Positions 62,567 through 64,000 of a stretch of DNA of 64,000 nucleotides are shown one piece after another. Both the position numbers and the translations under genes were made by a program. Under the pieces are notes generated by a model, which had not been told where the DNA came from, ran no database searches, and saw only the letters and a program-made list of their open reading frames with translations. The number at the start of each line of letters is the position of its first letter. Position 1 is the stretch's first letter. This DNA is from Erythrobacteraceae bacterium Alg239-R51 (lineage in GTDB: Bacteria; Pseudomonadota; Alphaproteobacteria; Sphingomonadales; Sphingomonadaceae): positions 124,001 to 188,000 of the forward strand of contig CAMZOI010000001.1 of NCBI GenBank assembly GCA_947331495.1. The letters are read 5' to 3'.

Positions 62567-64000
62567 ATGAACCTTCAGAACATCTCCGCCTGGTCGATCC
62601 GAAATCCCGTCATTCCGATCGTGGCGTTTGTTGCGCTGCTTCTTGCCGGAATGCTCAGCTTCGCCAGAATGGATGTCGTCAACAATCCCGACGTCGAGTT
62701 CCCGGGCGTCAACGTAACGGTGAGCCAGCCGGGCGCCGCGCCCACCGAAATCGAGAACCAGATTACCCAACGGATAGAATCCGCGGTGCGCTCGCTGAAC
62801 GGCGTGCGCAATATCAGTTCGACCGCTCGCGAGGGCAGTTCCAACACTACCGTCGAGTTCGAAGTCGGCACCGATCCGAACGATGCCGTGGCCGAGGTCA
62901 AGAATGCGGTCGATTCGGTGCGCGGGAGCCTGCCCGACGGGATTCTGGAACCCCGTATTTCGAAGATCGATATCGCGGGTGGGTTCCTTGGTATCTACGC
63001 CGTCGAAGCCGACGATATGACGATCGAACAGCTCAGCTGGTTCATCGACGATACGATCGCAAAGCGGCTCCTGTCGGTCGAAGGCATGGCCGAGGTTGGC
63101 CGTTTCGGCGGGGTCGATCGGGAGATCGAGGTCATTCTCGATCCGGCACGCATGCAGGCCCTTGGCGTCACCGCCGGGCAGATCAACAGCGTGTTGCGCC
63201 AGACCAACCTCGATGCCGGGGGTGGCGTGGCCGAGGTCGGAGGAACGCGCCAGTCGCTGCGCGTTCTTGGCAATAACGAAACGGCGTACGAACTGTCGCA
63301 GAGCCAGATACAGCTGGGCGGAGGGCGCACTATCAAGCTGGCCGACGTCGCCACGGTGCGCGATGGCTATTCCGAAAGGACTTCGATCAGCAAGGTTCGC
63401 GACAAGGAGGTCGTAAACTTCTACATGTCGCGAGCGAAGGGGGCATCGGACGTTACTGCTTTCGACGCCGCAAAGGAGATCATCGCCGATATCGAAGCGG
63501 AAAATCCCGGGGTCACCTTCATTCCGCTGTTCAACACCGTTAAGTACACCGAAAGCCAGTACGAAAGTTCGATAGCCGCCATGATCGAAGGGGCGATCCT
63601 GGCCGTTGTGGTGGTGTTTTTCTTCCTGCGCGACTGGCGCGCCACGGTGATCAGCGCGATTGCCATTCCCCTTTCGGCAATCCCGACCTTCTGGTTCATG
63701 GATCTACTCGGGTTCAATCTGAACTTTCTTTCGCTGCTGGCTCTCGGGCTCGTCGCGGGCGTTCTCGTCGACGACGCGATTGTCGAGATCGAGAATATCG
63801 TGCGGCATATGCGGATGGGCAAATCCGCCTATCAGGCATCGATTGACGCGGCGGACGAGATCGGTCTCGCGGTTGTCGCTACCAGCTTCTGTATCGTCGC
63901 GGTTTTCCTGCCTGTCGGACTGATGCCGGGCGTTACCGGACAATTCTTCCGCAATTTTGGTCTGACCGTGGTCGTTGCCGTGCTGATGAGCCTCGCTGTC
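62567..64000 (+). CDS. RND efflux transporter (partial, 3' end beyond window)
   Basis: The first 478 residues of an HAE1/AcrB-type RND pump; it continues past the window. Features: an N-terminal membrane helix (NPVIPIVAFVALLLAGML), the porter domain with PGAAPTEIENQITQRIE, then the helices with GLVAGVLVDDAIVEIEN, whose acidic residues carry protons. A substrate cannot be named. Co-transcribed with the adaptor upstream. Confidence 0.93.
   Translation, partial: MNLQNISAWSIRNPVIPIVAFVALLLAGMLSFARMDVVNNPDVEFPGVNVTVSQPGAAPTEIENQITQRIESAVRSLNGVRNISSTAREGSSNTTVEFEVGTDPNDAVAEVKNAVDSVRGSLPDGILEPRISKIDIAGGFLGIYAVEADDMTIEQLSWFIDDTIAKRLLSVEGMAEVGRFGGVDREIEVILDPARMQALGVTAGQINSVLRQTNLDAGGGVAEVGGTRQSLRVLGNNETAYELSQSQIQLGGGRTIKLADVATVRDGYSERTSISKVRDKEVVNFYMSRAKGASDVTAFDAAKEIIADIEAENPGVTFIPLFNTVKYTESQYESSIAAMIEGAILAVVVVFFFLRDWRATVISAIAIPLSAIPTFWFMDLLGFNLNFLSLLALGLVAGVLVDDAIVEIENIVRHMRMGKSAYQASIDAADEIGLAVVATSFCIVAVFLPVGLMPGVTGQFFRNFGLTVVVAVLMSLAV

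Noticed and set aside
1-64000. tRNA, rRNA, CRISPR, insertion sequence or phage features
   Set aside because: Intergenic gaps were read through and no cloverleaf, repeat-spacer, transposase or integrase signal was seen; small RNAs without a strong signature could still be missed.

Overview
The window reads as a chromosomal segment of an alphaproteobacterium, most likely order Sphingomonadales and probably an Erythrobacteraceae-type organism. The evidence is the mnmE-mnmG-rsmG-parA-parB order, a CarD regulator next to FdxA, an S4 protein and a SUV3-like helicase, a DUF1153/SciP gene, a DUF1013/TrcR gene, a Csu-type (SCPU) fimbrial cluster and the nadD-rsfS-rlmH-envC-ctpA block. No rRNA, tRNA, CRISPR array, insertion sequence or prophage was seen. 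Coding density is very high: many genes overlap by 1-4 bases (ATGA, GTGA, TAATG) and no gene-free stretch reaches 300 bases. The longest gaps are 273 bp before the DUF1013 gene, 253 bp between nadD and an M23 gene, and 236 bp before the RND adaptor.

Layout. 1-2.4 kb (minus): a dienelactone hydrolase, a membrane-anchored FMN glutamate-synthase-like protein and the start of an NTF2/SnoaL-like gene overlap in one unit. 2.5-8.4 kb (plus): the partition and tRNA-modification region, DUF6489-mnmE-mnmG-rsmG-parA-parB, carries two identical 16-bp parS sites, one between mnmE and mnmG and one inside the 3' end of rsmG. This suggests proximity to the replication origin. 8.4-12.8 kb: a small chaperone-usher cluster (two SCPU subunits, chaperone, usher). 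12.8-20 kb: a hypothetical secreted protein, a GAF-type methionine sulfoxide reductase, a sorbosone-dehydrogenase-like protein, an acyl-CoA dehydrogenase, Sua5/TsaC, a small lipoprotein and a GIN-domain lipoprotein. 20-24.7 kb (minus): SUV3-like helicase, S4 protein, FdxA and YihY/BrkB, followed by CarD. 24.9-28.7 kb (plus): M23 peptidase, hemB, GNAT, gamma carbonic anhydrase-like protein. 28.7-36.7 kb (minus): DNA ligase with its exonuclease, a NatAB-like ABC pair, clpA, DUF1192. 36.8-40.6 kb (plus): quinone oxidoreductase, DUF1013/TrcR, acyl-CoA ligase.

40.6-42.2 kb (minus): a bactofilin with its M23 peptidase, a cell-shape module. 42.4-47.8 kb (plus): nadD-rsfS-rlmH-envC-ctpA-dsbB-coq7. 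47.9-51.9 kb: a secreted hypothetical protein, then wecB-wecC and a UDP-glucuronate-4-epimerase-like gene for surface-sugar nucleotides. 52-54.8 kb (minus): a CbpA/DnaJ-like protein, a second YihY/BrkB and fabI. 55-57.3 kb (plus): pdxH, a CDF transporter and a PhzF-like isomerase in an overlapping unit. 57.4-60 kb: a class-C-type serine hydrolase, a small membrane protein and mnmA. 60.1-61.1 kb: a small gene coupled to sciP, then a GlsB-like membrane protein. 61.4 kb to the end: an RND adaptor and the first 478 residues of its transporter.

Shared themes: wobble-uridine modification (mnmE, mnmG, mnmA), chromosome segregation and cell cycle (parABS, sciP, TrcR, CtrA-like half-sites) and envelope construction (three M23/LytM proteins, bactofilin, CtpA, surface sugars, fimbriae). 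Nothing is clearly a new system. The most interesting leads are cell-cycle regulatory motifs (parS, CtrA-like half-sites, one perfect DnaA-box match), a possible small RNA or attenuator before the DUF1013 gene, and palindromes next to the GIN-domain gene. All functional names rest on motif recognition by eye; no database search was run.
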